Origin: Modestobacter sp.
Lineage (GTDB): Bacteria; Actinomycetota; Actinomycetes; Mycobacteriales; Geodermatophilaceae
Length of the DNA stretch: 16,016 nt
Reading direction: 5' to 3'
NCBI GenBank assembly: GCA_025966175.1
Contig: JAOPVN010000598.1
Span: forward strand, 1 to 16,016
Below, in pieces: positions 6,557 to 12,859 of the stretch. Each line of letters starts with the position of its first letter. The first letter of the stretch is position 1. The position numbers and the translations under genes were made by a program. The notes beneath the pieces are model-generated. The model had not been told where the DNA came from, searched no databases, and worked only from the letters and a program-made list of their open reading frames with translations.

Positions 6557-6629
6557 TCCGACTCCTCGCTGACGCTCGTCGCCGGCGTTCGCCGGGCTGC
6601 TGTGCTGATCGGCTCGCTCGCGAGCTCGC

Positions 6630-7118
6630 TCACATCGCACCGTCCAGGGTGACCGAGCGGTAGGCGTTGCCGGAGGCACGGCCCGCCTGGGTGTAGGTGC
6701 CGGTCGTGGTGGCGGGGTGCGCGTTCGTCAGCGCGTCGTTGATGACGGCCAGGCCGCTCTCGATGAGCTCCTTGTTGGCGTCGGAGAGCCCGCGCAACTC
6801 GGTCACGAGCACCAGCAGTGCCTCGTGGTGCTTGGCGTACAGGTCGTTCCACGGCGCCGGTGCGGAGTCCGCGAGCTGGCGCAGCGAGGGGTTCGCCTCC
6901 ATGCCGAGTCGGCTGGCGATCTGCTCGGTCGCCGCGGCGCGCTCCACCTCGAGGGTGCGCAGCTGCTCCAGGACCACCTCGATCTCGTGCGCGATCCGCG
7001 CCAGCCACCGGCTCTTGCCGGTGAGGATCAGGTACTGCTTCTCCTCGGCTTTGAAGAGCAGGAGGTCGAGCAGTTCCTGCTCTCGCCAGAGCAACGTCGA
7101 CAGGTGCTGGTGGTCCAT
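6630..7118 (-). CDS. flgN: FlgN-type export chaperone for FlgK/FlgL
   Basis: FlgN-family proteins are small helical cytoplasmic chaperones that bind the C-terminal helices of FlgK and FlgL and deliver them to the export gate. The product is 162 aa and is dominated by long charged helices: residues 5-33 (LSTLLWREQELLDLLLFKAEEKQ), 36-75 (RWLARIAHEIEVVLEQLRTLEVERAAA) and 94-130, followed by a short flexible tail (NAHPATTTGTYT). The paired Leu/Glu pattern near the N-terminus and the central IEVVLEQLRTLEVER helix fit FlgN. The place just upstream of flgK-flgL is the standard one. The start is the ATG at 7118, with a moderate GGAAAGG about 8 nt upstream. A sigma-28-like box lies about 80 nt upstream in the divergent fliA gap. 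Sequence conservation in this family is low, so the name leans on context. Confidence 0.88.
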   Translation of the reverse strand: MDHQHLSTLLWREQELLDLLLFKAEEKQYLILTGKSRWLARIAHEIEVVLEQLRTLEVERAAATEQIASRLGMEANPSLRQLADSAPAPWNDLYAKHHEALLVLVTELRGLSDANKELIESGLAVINDALTNAHPATTTGTYTQAGRASGNAYRSVTLDGAM

Positions 7119-7196
7119 GCCGGCCGCCTTTCCGTCGTCGTGTGCAGCCCGTCGTGCGGGCCTGGGCCCGCCGGGTCCGGCGGCGCTGTCGATCTT

Positions 7197-7224
7197 CCAT
7201 CGGCACGGCGCCGGGCCCGATCAA
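7197..7224 (-). promoter_or_regulatory. Putative sigma-28-type promoter for flgN-flgK-flgL
   Basis: On the minus strand TTGA (7224-7221) is followed after 16 nt by GCCGATGG (7204-7197), within the 186-nt gap between flgN and the divergent fliA-type gene. The -10 box matches the GCCGATAA consensus in 6 of 8 positions. It would give a leader of about 70 nt. The GGGCCCGGCGCC stretch in the spacer is itself palindromic. Confidence 0.45.
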
Positions 7225-7304
7225 GTCGAGACGCCCCGCGCGCTCCCAGAAATCTCCGCCGCCGGCGGTCCGGTGTGGGCCCGAGCCCGCCGAGAGAGAA
7301 GTGC

Positions 7305-8246
7305 GTGACCCCAGCGAGCCCCGCCGTGAGCGAACGCCGCCCGTCCGACGTCGACGCGCTGGTGACCACCCATCTCCCGCTGGCCCAGTTCGCGGTGAAC
7401 GCGGTGGCCTCCCGCATCTCCCTTCCCAGCCACGTGAACCGGGACGACCTGCTCTCCTGCGCGAGCGTCGCGCTGGTCGAGGTCGCCCGCCGGTTCGACC
7501 CCACCGCGGGCGCCAGCTTCGCCACCTATGCACTCCCCCGCCTGCAGGGCGCCGTGCTCGACGAGCTGCGCTCCGGCGACTGGGCCAGTCGCTCGGTGCG
7601 CGCCGCGGCCCGGCGGACCGACGCCGCCACCGACGCGCTGACCATCAGCCTGGGCCGGCCGCCGACCAAGGAGGAGCTCGCCGCCAGCCTCGGCGTCGCG
7701 CGCTCCGAGTTGGACTCGCTGCAGATCGACGTCCACCGGGCCGTGATGGTCAGCATCGACGCCGAGACCGGTAGCGAGGGCGGCGGCTCACTCGACCTCC
7801 CTGACACCGGCGACTCCCCGGAGCGGGCACTGCTGCGGAGCGAGCGGGTCCGGCACTTGCACGACGCGATCCGGGCGCTGCCCGACCGGCTCGACGAGGT
7901 CGTGGAGCGCAACTTCTTCGGCGACGAGTCGCTCACCGACATCGCCGACTCCCTGGGCGTGACGCTGTCCCGGGTTTCCCAGATGCGCGCCCGGGCGCTG
8001 ACCCTGCTGAACGCGGCGATGAGCGAGATCTGGGACGGCACGGCGGTCCCTGCCGACGGGGGCGTGCGAGCCCGCAACCAGCAGCGTGCCTACGTCGATC
8101 GGGTCGCGGCCGCCCAGCTGGCCGGCCGCGGCCCGGTCGGTGCCCCGACCGCACTCCCCGTCCCAACCCCGCGAGGCAGGCCGCGACAGGGCTGGCAACT
8201 GCCCGAGCCGGTGGGCATCCGGGGAACCACCGCGCAGCCGGCCTGA
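7305..8246 (+). CDS. fliA: FliA/WhiG-family sigma-28 factor
   Basis: This is a flagellar RNA polymerase sigma factor directing late motility genes. I chose the GTG at 7305, with GAGAGAGAA just upstream; a second GTG at 7326 is possible. The product is 313 aa. Region 2 spans about residues 19-93 (LVTTHLPLAQFAVNAVASRI, RDDLL, RRFDPTAGASFATYALPRL, GAVLDELRSGDW), with the DELRS.DW segment typical of sigma-28. Region 3 spans about 105-142 (LGRPPTKEELAASLGV). Region 4 spans about 184-239 (AIRALPDRLDEVVERNFF, ESLTDIADSLGVTLSRVSQM helix-turn-helix). Residues 240-313 form a tail not found in typical FliA (about 240-260 aa): Gln/Arg/Ala-rich, then Pro/Arg-rich and probably disordered. No FlgM anti-sigma gene is in the window. 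It is transcribed away from flgN and sits just upstream of flagellin, the likely main target. Confidence 0.93.
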   Translation: MTPASPAVSERRPSDVDALVTTHLPLAQFAVNAVASRISLPSHVNRDDLLSCASVALVEVARRFDPTAGASFATYALPRLQGAVLDELRSGDWASRSVRAAARRTDAATDALTISLGRPPTKEELAASLGVARSELDSLQIDVHRAVMVSIDAETGSEGGGSLDLPDTGDSPERALLRSERVRHLHDAIRALPDRLDEVVERNFFGDESLTDIADSLGVTLSRVSQMRARALTLLNAAMSEIWDGTAVPADGGVRARNQQRAYVDRVAAAQLAGRGPVGAPTALPVPTPRGRPRQGWQLPEPVGIRGTTAQPA

Positions 8247-8273
8247 GGCACGCGTCTCCCCCCGAGGAGTGCC
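8247..8273 (+). terminator. Weak hairpin after the fliA-type gene
   Basis: GGCAC (8247-8251) pairs with GTGCC (8269-8273), with CTCC/GGAG able to extend the stem inside, immediately after the stop. An A-rich stretch (GAAAAACATTT, 8276-8286) follows. This may be a weak terminator. The AT-rich stretch, striking in this GC-rich DNA, sits just upstream of the proposed fliC -35 box and could instead serve as an UP-like element. Confidence 0.3.
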
Positions 8274-8298
8274 CCGAAAAACATTTGGCCGGTTCGGG

Positions 8299-8326
8299 TC
8301 AAGGACGTGCTGACCCGAGCCGTTAC
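8299..8326 (+). promoter_or_regulatory. Putative sigma-28-type flagellin promoter with an overlapping dyad
   Basis: TCAA (8299-8302), a 16-nt spacer and GCCGTTAC (8319-8326) fit the FliA/WhiG consensus (TAAA-N15/16-GCCGATAA) in position and spacing. Transcription would start near 8333, giving a leader of about 65 nt. An 11-bp inverted repeat (8291-8301 and 8311-8321, one mismatch, 9-nt centre) overlaps both boxes, so a repressor or activator could bind here. Confidence 0.55.
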
Positions 8327-8344
8327 CAGGAGAGCAACACCCCG

Positions 8345-8393
8345 CCGCACGGATGCAGCGGGTCCCGCCCAGAAGCCCTATTCCACGGAGGAA
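8345..8393 (+). promoter_or_regulatory. fliC mRNA leader with two CsrA-type ANGGA sites
   Basis: ACGGA at 8349-8353 lies in the loop of a small hairpin (CCGC 8345-8348, GCGG 8358-8361). A second ACGGA at 8385-8389 overlaps the ribosome binding site GGAGG (8387-8391) of fliC. Two sites, one blocking the Shine-Dalgarno, is the layout by which CsrA represses flagellin (hag) in Bacillus subtilis. That csrA is nearby supports the reading; binding itself is inferred. Confidence 0.5.
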
Positions 8394-8397
8394 CCCC

Positions 8398-9549
8398 ATG
8401 GGTCTCAGCGTCAACACCAACATCGCGGCGATGAACTCGTACCGCAACCTCTCCACCACCAACACCCAGATGGCCAAGTCGCTGGAGAAGCTCTCCTCCG
8501 GCTTCCGCATCAACCGCGCCGCCGACGACGCGGCCGGTCTGGCGATCTCCGAGGGCCTGCGCTCGCAGATCGGTGGCCTCAAGGTCGCCGTCCGCAACAC
8601 CCAGGACGGCATCTCGGTCGTGCAGACCGCTGAAGGTGCGCTCACCGAGACGCACAGCATCCTCCAGCGCATGCGCGACCTGGCGGTCCAGGCCGGCAGC
8701 GACAGCAACGACGTCAACTCCCGCGCTGCCGCCAAGTCCGAGACCGACGCCCTCGCGTCCGAGCTCAACCGGATCGCCAGCTCGACCAAGTTCAACGGCA
8801 ACCCGCTGCTCGACGGCACCTACACCGGCAAGTCGTTCCAGGTCGGTTCCGGCGGCGCCGCCGACACCGCTGACCGGATCTCGGTCAGCATCAACTCGAC
8901 CGGTTCCTCCGCGGCCTACACCACCTGGAAGAACGGTGGCGCCAGCGCCACCGCCGCGACCGCCACCTTCGCGGTGGGCTCGATCACCCGGACGACGGCG
9001 GCGCTGACCGCCAGCACCGACGCCAACAACATCGCCACCCAGCTGAACAGCGACAGCAGCTTCAACGACGCGTTCATGGCCTCGGTGGACTCGAAGGGTG
9101 GCCTGGTCATCAAGGCGATCGACGCCACCCAGACCGGTTCCATCACCGTCTCCGGAGCCGGGATCGCCACGGCCGCCGGTACGGCCACCTCCACCGCCCA
9201 GGGTGCAGGCACCGGCGGATTCTCCGCCAGCTCCCTCAACGTCTCGGGCCTCCTGCTGGACACCGCGGCCAACGCGACCGCCTCGATCGACAAGATCGAC
9301 GCGGCGATCAAGATGGTCTCGACCTCGCGGGCGAACCTGGGTGCGCTGCAGAACCGCTTCGAGCACACGATCAACAACCTCAACGTCACGGCGGAGAACC
9401 TGACCGCCTCCGAGTCGCGGATCCGTGACACCGACATGGCCCAGGAGATGACCAACTTCACCCGGACCCAGATCCTGACCCAGGCCGGCACCGCGATGCT
9501 GGCCCAGGCCAACCAGTCGTCTCAGGGCATCCTGAAGCTGCTGGGCTGA
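8398..9549 (+). CDS. fliC: Flagellin, filament subunit
   Basis: This is the major subunit of the flagellar filament, secreted through the flagellar export channel and polymerised under the FliD cap. The start is the ATG at 8398 (MGLSVNTNIAAMNSYRN), with GGAGG 6 nt upstream; the in-frame ATG at 8353 is upstream of the homologous region. The product is 383 aa. Residues 1-140 are the N-terminal D0/D1 domain (LEKLSSGFRINRAADDAAGL, then ISVVQTAEGALTET). Residues about 141-290 are a short variable Ser/Thr/Ala-rich outer domain. Residues about 291-383 are the C-terminal D1/D0 domain (LGALQNRFEHTINNL, then ESRIRDTDMAQEMTNFTRTQIL, ending LLG). QRMRDLAV at 90-97 matches the segment that TLR5 recognises in other flagellins. 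It stands as a single-gene unit, with its own promoter-like box and a strong terminator. Confidence 0.97.
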   Translation: MGLSVNTNIAAMNSYRNLSTTNTQMAKSLEKLSSGFRINRAADDAAGLAISEGLRSQIGGLKVAVRNTQDGISVVQTAEGALTETHSILQRMRDLAVQAGSDSNDVNSRAAAKSETDALASELNRIASSTKFNGNPLLDGTYTGKSFQVGSGGAADTADRISVSINSTGSSAAYTTWKNGGASATAATATFAVGSITRTTAALTASTDANNIATQLNSDSSFNDAFMASVDSKGGLVIKAIDATQTGSITVSGAGIATAAGTATSTAQGAGTGGFSASSLNVSGLLLDTAANATASIDKIDAAIKMVSTSRANLGALQNRFEHTINNLNVTAENLTASESRIRDTDMAQEMTNFTRTQILTQAGTAMLAQANQSSQGILKLLG

Positions 9550-9574
9550 TAGACCCGCACCACCGCACCACCCG

Positions 9575-9607
9575 GTGAGGGGGGAGGCCCTCGGCCTCCC
9601 CCCTCAC
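9575..9607 (+). terminator. Intrinsic terminator after flagellin
   Basis: A perfect 15-bp stem (GTGAGGGGGGAGGCC at 9575-9589, its complement at 9593-9607) with a 3-nt loop lies 26 nt past the fliC stop. There is no T tract, which is usual in actinobacteria. It separates the very highly expressed flagellin gene from fliD. Confidence 0.85.
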
Positions 9608-9650
9608 TGCGCGACACCCCAGGAGCGACCCCCGGACCGGAGGAATCGGC

Positions 9651-11036
9651 ATGAGCATGAGCATGAGCACCGGCCTGATCTCCGGGATGGACACCGGCAC
9701 CCTCGTCAGCCAGCTGATGCAGGTCGAGGCGCAGCCGCAGACCCTGCTGAAGACCCGGCTGTCCTCGGCACAGGCCGGCGCGACCGCGTACCGGGCCATC
9801 AACACCCGGTTCGACGGCCTCCGCACCGCCGCCGAGGCCCTCACCCAGAACTCCACCTGGACCAGCACGAAGGCCACCAGTTCCGCCGCCGCCGCCACCG
9901 CCACCGCGGGTGCCGGTGCTGTCGCCGGTCAACTGAGCTTCACGGTGGACTCCGTCGCCACCAACCACTCCGTCATCAGCCAGGCCTCGTGGGCGGCGAT
10001 GGACACCGCCTACGGATCGAGCACGCTCTCGGTCACCGTCGGGGCGACCACCACCGCCGTGCCGATCACCGGTCAAGGGGGCAAGCCGCCCACCCTCGCC
10101 GATGCCGTTGCCTCGATCAACGCCAGCGCCGCCGGGCTGACCGCGACCGCGGTCCAGGTCTCGGCCGGCAAGTACCAGCTACAGGTGACCGCCAAGGACT
10201 CCGGCACAGCGGCCTCGTTCTCCCTCGACACACCGGGGGCCTTCGCCGTCGTCACCGACGGCGCGGACGCCCGACTGACCGTCGGTACCGGCGCCGGCAA
10301 GTACCAGGTCACCTCGACGACCAACGACTTCGTCGGGCTGCTCGGCGCAACCACGGTCAGCGTCAACGCGGTGTCGACCAGCCCCGTCACGGTCAAGGTG
10401 ACGAGTGATCCGGACGCAGTCGCGGCCAAGGTCACCTCTCTGGTCACCGCCATCAACGGGTTGCTCGACGCCGTGACCTCCTACACCGCCAGCGGCAGCA
10501 GCACCGCCGTGCTCAAGGGCGACAGCACACTGCGGTCGCTGGCCAGTCAGGTGCTCAGCACCGTGTCCTCGGCTGTGGGCACCACGTCGCCCGCGGTGGC
10601 CGGACTGCAGCTGACCAAGGACGGGCACGTCACGTTCGACTCCACCACGTTCGTCGCGAAGCTGAAGTCCGACCCGGCGCTCGTGCAACGGCTCTTCGCC
10701 GGCACGGTCACGACCGCCGGCCCGGACGCCGTCCTGGGGAGCGCGGACGACGTCACCGCGCCCTCGGGCACGGCGGCACGCCTGCAGGCACTCGCCAAGG
10801 CCGCGAGCGACTCGACCACCGGCACGCTGACCCTGCTGGCCACGAGCAGTGACACCAAGGCCACCGACTTCCAGGCCCGGATCGACGACTGGGACATCCG
10901 GCTGGCGCTGCGCAAGGACACCCTGACGCGTCAGTTCACCGCCATGGAGACGGCGCTGGGCACCCTGCACAACCAGGCGTCCTGGCTGACCTCGCAGATC
11001 GCGCAGCTGCCCAGCTGGTCATCGTCCAAGAACTGA
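9651..11036 (+). CDS. fliD: Flagellar filament cap protein FliD (HAP2)
   Basis: FliD forms the cap at the filament tip that folds and inserts flagellin. The product is 461 aa, within the family range. The N-terminus (STGLISGMDTGTLVSQLMQVEAQPQTLLKTRLSSAQ) is the FliD_N signature. The C-terminal part (DFQARIDDWDIRLALRKDTLTRQFTAMETALGTLHNQASWLTSQIA) is the typical FliD_C coiled helix. The middle is Thr/Ala/Val-rich, as in exposed flagellar domains. The ATG at 9651 is preceded by GGAGGA at 7 nt; two further in-frame ATGs follow at once (MSMSMS), so the start could be up to 12 nt later. It begins the fliD-fliS-fliT-like unit, with fliS 25 nt downstream. No clear sigma-28 box was seen in the 43 nt between the flagellin terminator and the start. 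Confidence 0.95.
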   Translation: MSMSMSTGLISGMDTGTLVSQLMQVEAQPQTLLKTRLSSAQAGATAYRAINTRFDGLRTAAEALTQNSTWTSTKATSSAAAATATAGAGAVAGQLSFTVDSVATNHSVISQASWAAMDTAYGSSTLSVTVGATTTAVPITGQGGKPPTLADAVASINASAAGLTATAVQVSAGKYQLQVTAKDSGTAASFSLDTPGAFAVVTDGADARLTVGTGAGKYQVTSTTNDFVGLLGATTVSVNAVSTSPVTVKVTSDPDAVAAKVTSLVTAINGLLDAVTSYTASGSSTAVLKGDSTLRSLASQVLSTVSSAVGTTSPAVAGLQLTKDGHVTFDSTTFVAKLKSDPALVQRLFAGTVTTAGPDAVLGSADDVTAPSGTAARLQALAKAASDSTTGTLTLLATSSDTKATDFQARIDDWDIRLALRKDTLTRQFTAMETALGTLHNQASWLTSQIAQLPSWSSSKN

Positions 11037-11061
11037 TCCACCCGACCCGAGGAGTTCCCGC

Positions 11062-11448
11062 ATGAGTGCCGCAGCCCTGCGCGCCCGCTATCTGGGCGAC
11101 ACCGTCGCCACCGCCTCGCCGCAGCAGCTGCTCGTGATGCTCTACGACCGGTTGGCCCTCGACCTCGAGCGGGCCCAGTCGGCGCTCACCGACGGCGACC
11201 GCTCCGCGGCCGGGGTGCAGCTGCAGCACGCGCAGGAGATCGTGATCGAACTGCAGGGCAGCCTGCAGATCGACGCGTGGGAGAGCGGCCCCCGCCTGGC
11301 CTCCCTCTACACCTGGCTGCTCACCGAGCTCATCACCGCGAACGTCAAGGGCGACCTGCGCCGGGTCGCCGACTGCCGCAAGATCGTCGAGCCGCTGCGG
11401 GACGCCTGGACGGAGGCCGCGGCCTCCCTCGCCTCGAGCCCGGCATGA
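11062..11448 (+). CDS. fliS: Flagellin export chaperone FliS
   Basis: FliS binds the C-terminal D0 helix of newly made flagellin and keeps it from polymerising in the cytoplasm. The product is 128 aa, the usual size. The family pattern is clear: Y..DTVATASPQQLLVMLYDRLALDLERA (residues 10-37), then the helix with IVIELQGSLQID, then LASLYTWLLTELITANVKGD, and finally the LRDAW segment near residue 115. The start is the ATG at 11062, with GAGGAG 7 nt upstream. It lies 25 nt after fliD, and its stop overlaps the next gene's start as ATGA. In several lineages FliS also binds FliW; no FliW is in the window. Confidence 0.96.
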   Translation: MSAAALRARYLGDTVATASPQQLLVMLYDRLALDLERAQSALTDGDRSAAGVQLQHAQEIVIELQGSLQIDAWESGPRLASLYTWLLTELITANVKGDLRRVADCRKIVEPLRDAWTEAAASLASSPA

Positions 11449-11831
11449 CCTCCGGCGGCACCGCGGGCCACCATGCGCGCAACCGGGTCGGGGACTTCCC
11501 CACCATGGTCGGCGAGGCACGGAACTGGCCTGCGGTGCTCAACGCCCTCGAGGGCGACCTGTACGAGGCCGAGCAGACCCTGGCCCGTGGCCGGGCCGAG
11601 GAGATCGCGGCCTGGGGACGGCGGAACACCGACTGGATCCCGCCCAGCAACCTCGGTCCGCTCCCCGACGACCTGCGCGAGCGGGCCGCCCGGCTGCTGC
11701 AGCACCAGCTGGCGGTGGCCGAGGCACTGGTCGAGCGCATCACCCAGAGCCAGAAGCAGCGGGACGTCGCCGCGCGGATGTCCTACGCGCCCACCCGGCC
11801 GGTCGCCTCGTTCATCGACCGGGCTCTCTGA
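11445..11831 (+). CDS. FliT-like small helical protein, possible FliD export chaperone
   Basis: The product is 128 aa and overlaps fliS by the ATGA junction at 11445-11448, so it is translationally coupled. The sequence is weakly conserved. It is helical: residues 26-53 (WPAVLNALEGDLYEAEQTLARGR) and 77-112 (LRERAARLLQHQLAVAEALVERITQSQKQR), joined by an AWGRRNTDWIPP loop. The size, the two-helix plan and the place after fliD-fliS fit FliT, the chaperone that binds FliD, but no residue signature allows a firm name. The first 20 residues (TSGGTAGHHARN) look disordered; an internal ATG at 11505 is an alternative start but lacks coupling. A strong hairpin follows about 50 nt downstream, closing the unit. 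Confidence 0.7.
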   Translation: MTSGGTAGHHARNRVGDFPTMVGEARNWPAVLNALEGDLYEAEQTLARGRAEEIAAWGRRNTDWIPPSNLGPLPDDLRERAARLLQHQLAVAEALVERITQSQKQRDVAARMSYAPTRPVASFIDRAL

Positions 11832-11880
11832 CCGTCACCGAGCGGGCTCACTGAGCCCCTCACCCCACGCGCACCTCCCG

Positions 11881-11907
11881 TCCCCGGGGCCACGTCGGCC
11901 CCGGGGA
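11881..11907 (+). terminator. Intrinsic terminator of the fliD-fliS-fliT-like unit
   Basis: A perfect 11-bp stem (TCCCCGGGGCC at 11881-11891, complement at 11897-11907) has a 5-nt loop, and is followed by a mildly T-rich stretch (TGTGTGCTTTCTGTG). A smaller 7-bp dyad lies at 11844-11858. The 274-nt gap 11832-12105 between the fliT-like gene and flgB holds these, the promoter-like box at 11952-11979 and a leader ORF at 12077-12109. Confidence 0.8.
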
Positions 11908-11951
11908 TGTGTGCTTTCTGTGACCGGAAGTGCCCGATCGGGTGCATGTGG

Positions 11952-11979
11952 TCACGTCCGGCGCCCGGACTGCCGATGA
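11952..11979 (+). promoter_or_regulatory. Putative promoter of the flgB-flgC-fliE-fliF operon, with dyad
   Basis: TCAC (11952-11955), 16 nt, then GCCGATGA (11972-11979) has the same spacing as the fliC and flgN boxes. The spacer contains GTCCGG-CGC-CCGGAC (11956-11970), a 6-bp dyad. The 15-nt block at 11964-11978 recurs exactly upstream of fliG. Transcription would start near 11986, leaving about 90 nt before the leader ORF. Confidence 0.4.
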
Positions 11980-12076
11980 GAACAGTGCACGGAACGCACC
12001 ACCTCGCCACGGATCGGCGGCCCCCTCGCTCCCAGGTCTTCCTGGGCGCGCGACCAGCCGTACCCGGAGGTACCAC

Positions 12077-12109
12077 GTGCCCCGTCGCTCCCTGCTGAGC
12101 GTCCGGTGA
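12077..12109 (+). CDS. Putative 10-codon leader peptide coupled to flgB
   Basis: A near-ideal ribosome binding site GGAGGT (12066-12071) with 5-nt spacing precedes GTG at 12077, which opens a 10-codon frame (MPRRSLLSVR). Its TGA (12107-12109) overlaps the GTG of flgB (12106-12108) as GTGA. flgB has no Shine-Dalgarno of its own, so ribosomes ending here may restart on flgB. The peptide has three Arg and three Leu/Val codons; whether it has a regulatory role is unknown. Confidence 0.5.
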   Translation: MPRRSLLSVR

Positions 12110-12453
12110 TCACCGACTCGACCATGACGGCGCTGCACGCCTCCCTCACCGGACTGCAGCAACGTCAGCGGGTGACCGCCGACAACATCGCCAACGTCCA
12201 GACGCCGGGCTTCCTCGCCGGCCGCGTCGACTTCGAGTCGACGCTGCGCAGCGAGATCGCGAACGGCGAGACCCCCGCGGTCTCGCAGAGCGCGGTGACC
12301 CGCTCGCTGGACCCGACCCGCACCGACGGCAACAACGTCAACCTGGACACCGAGACGGTCATCCAGACCGAGACCGGCCTGCGCTACCAGCTGGCGCTCA
12401 ACGCCCTCGACGGCAAGTACGCCCTGCTGCGCTCCGCTCTCCGGACGTCCTGA
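12106..12453 (+). CDS. flgB: Flagellar proximal rod protein FlgB
   Basis: FlgB is a proximal rod subunit of the basal body, exported without a cleaved signal. The product is 115 aa, slightly short for the family (about 115-140). The N-terminal rod motif is clear at residues about 9-35 (ALHASLTGLQQRQRVTADNIANVQTPGF). The C-terminal helix (TGLRYQLALNALDGKYALLRSAL) is also typical. The central N-N-V-N-L-D-T-E segment is the usual link between the two. I chose the GTG at 12106; the ATG at 12124 is an alternative, but neither has its own Shine-Dalgarno. The GTGA overlap with the leader ORF supports the GTG. Its stop overlaps flgC (TGATG). It opens a tightly packed basal-body operon. Confidence 0.94.
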   Translation: MITDSTMTALHASLTGLQQRQRVTADNIANVQTPGFLAGRVDFESTLRSEIANGETPAVSQSAVTRSLDPTRTDGNNVNLDTETVIQTETGLRYQLALNALDGKYALLRSALRTS

Positions 12454-12857
12454 TGACCACGTTCGACACGTTGCGCATCGGCGGCTCCTCGCTGTACGTC
12501 CACCGCAAGTGGATGGACGCCGTCTCGGACAACATCGCCAACATCAACACGGTCAACGCCCCGGGCGAGGACGCCTTCCAGGAGCGGATGATCGTCGCCG
12601 AGGCCGTCCAGTACGGCTCGGGCCAGGGCGGTGTCCGGGTCGCGCGCACCGAGCTGGGCAGCGCCGACGGCCGGATGGTCTACGAGCCGGACAACGCGCT
12701 CGCCGACGACCAGGGCTACGTCAAGTACCCCGACATCGACCTGGGCGACCAGATGACCCAGCTCCTCATGGCGCAGCGCGGCTACCAGGCCAACCTCTCC
12801 ACGATCAAGAGCGCCACCGAGGCCTACCAGCAGGCCCTGCAGCTCGGGAAGGGCTGA
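12453..12857 (+). CDS. flgC: Flagellar proximal rod protein FlgC
   Basis: FlgC is a proximal rod subunit. The product is 134 aa, typical in size. Residues 14-42 carry the rod-protein motif (SLYVHRKWMDAVSDNIANINT) followed by an unusual NAPGEDAFQERM variant of the usual T-x-x-G-x-P-Y-R-R segment. The C-terminal part (GYVKYPDIDLGDQMTQLLMAQRGYQANLSTIKSATEAYQQALQLGK) closely fits FlgC (P-N-V-D...EM..L..A.R.YQAN...). The ATG at 12453 shares its A with the last base of flgB's stop (TGATG). fliE follows 2 nt after its stop. Confidence 0.96.
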   Translation: MTTFDTLRIGGSSLYVHRKWMDAVSDNIANINTVNAPGEDAFQERMIVAEAVQYGSGQGGVRVARTELGSADGRMVYEPDNALADDQGYVKYPDIDLGDQMTQLLMAQRGYQANLSTIKSATEAYQQALQLGKG

Positions 12858-12859
12858 GC

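Noticed and set aside
4985..6652. Long plus-strand open frame (555 codons) opposite flgK/flgL
   Set aside because: It is a shadow of flgK and flgL, which are certain by homology. The product is low-complexity Gly/Arg/Val.
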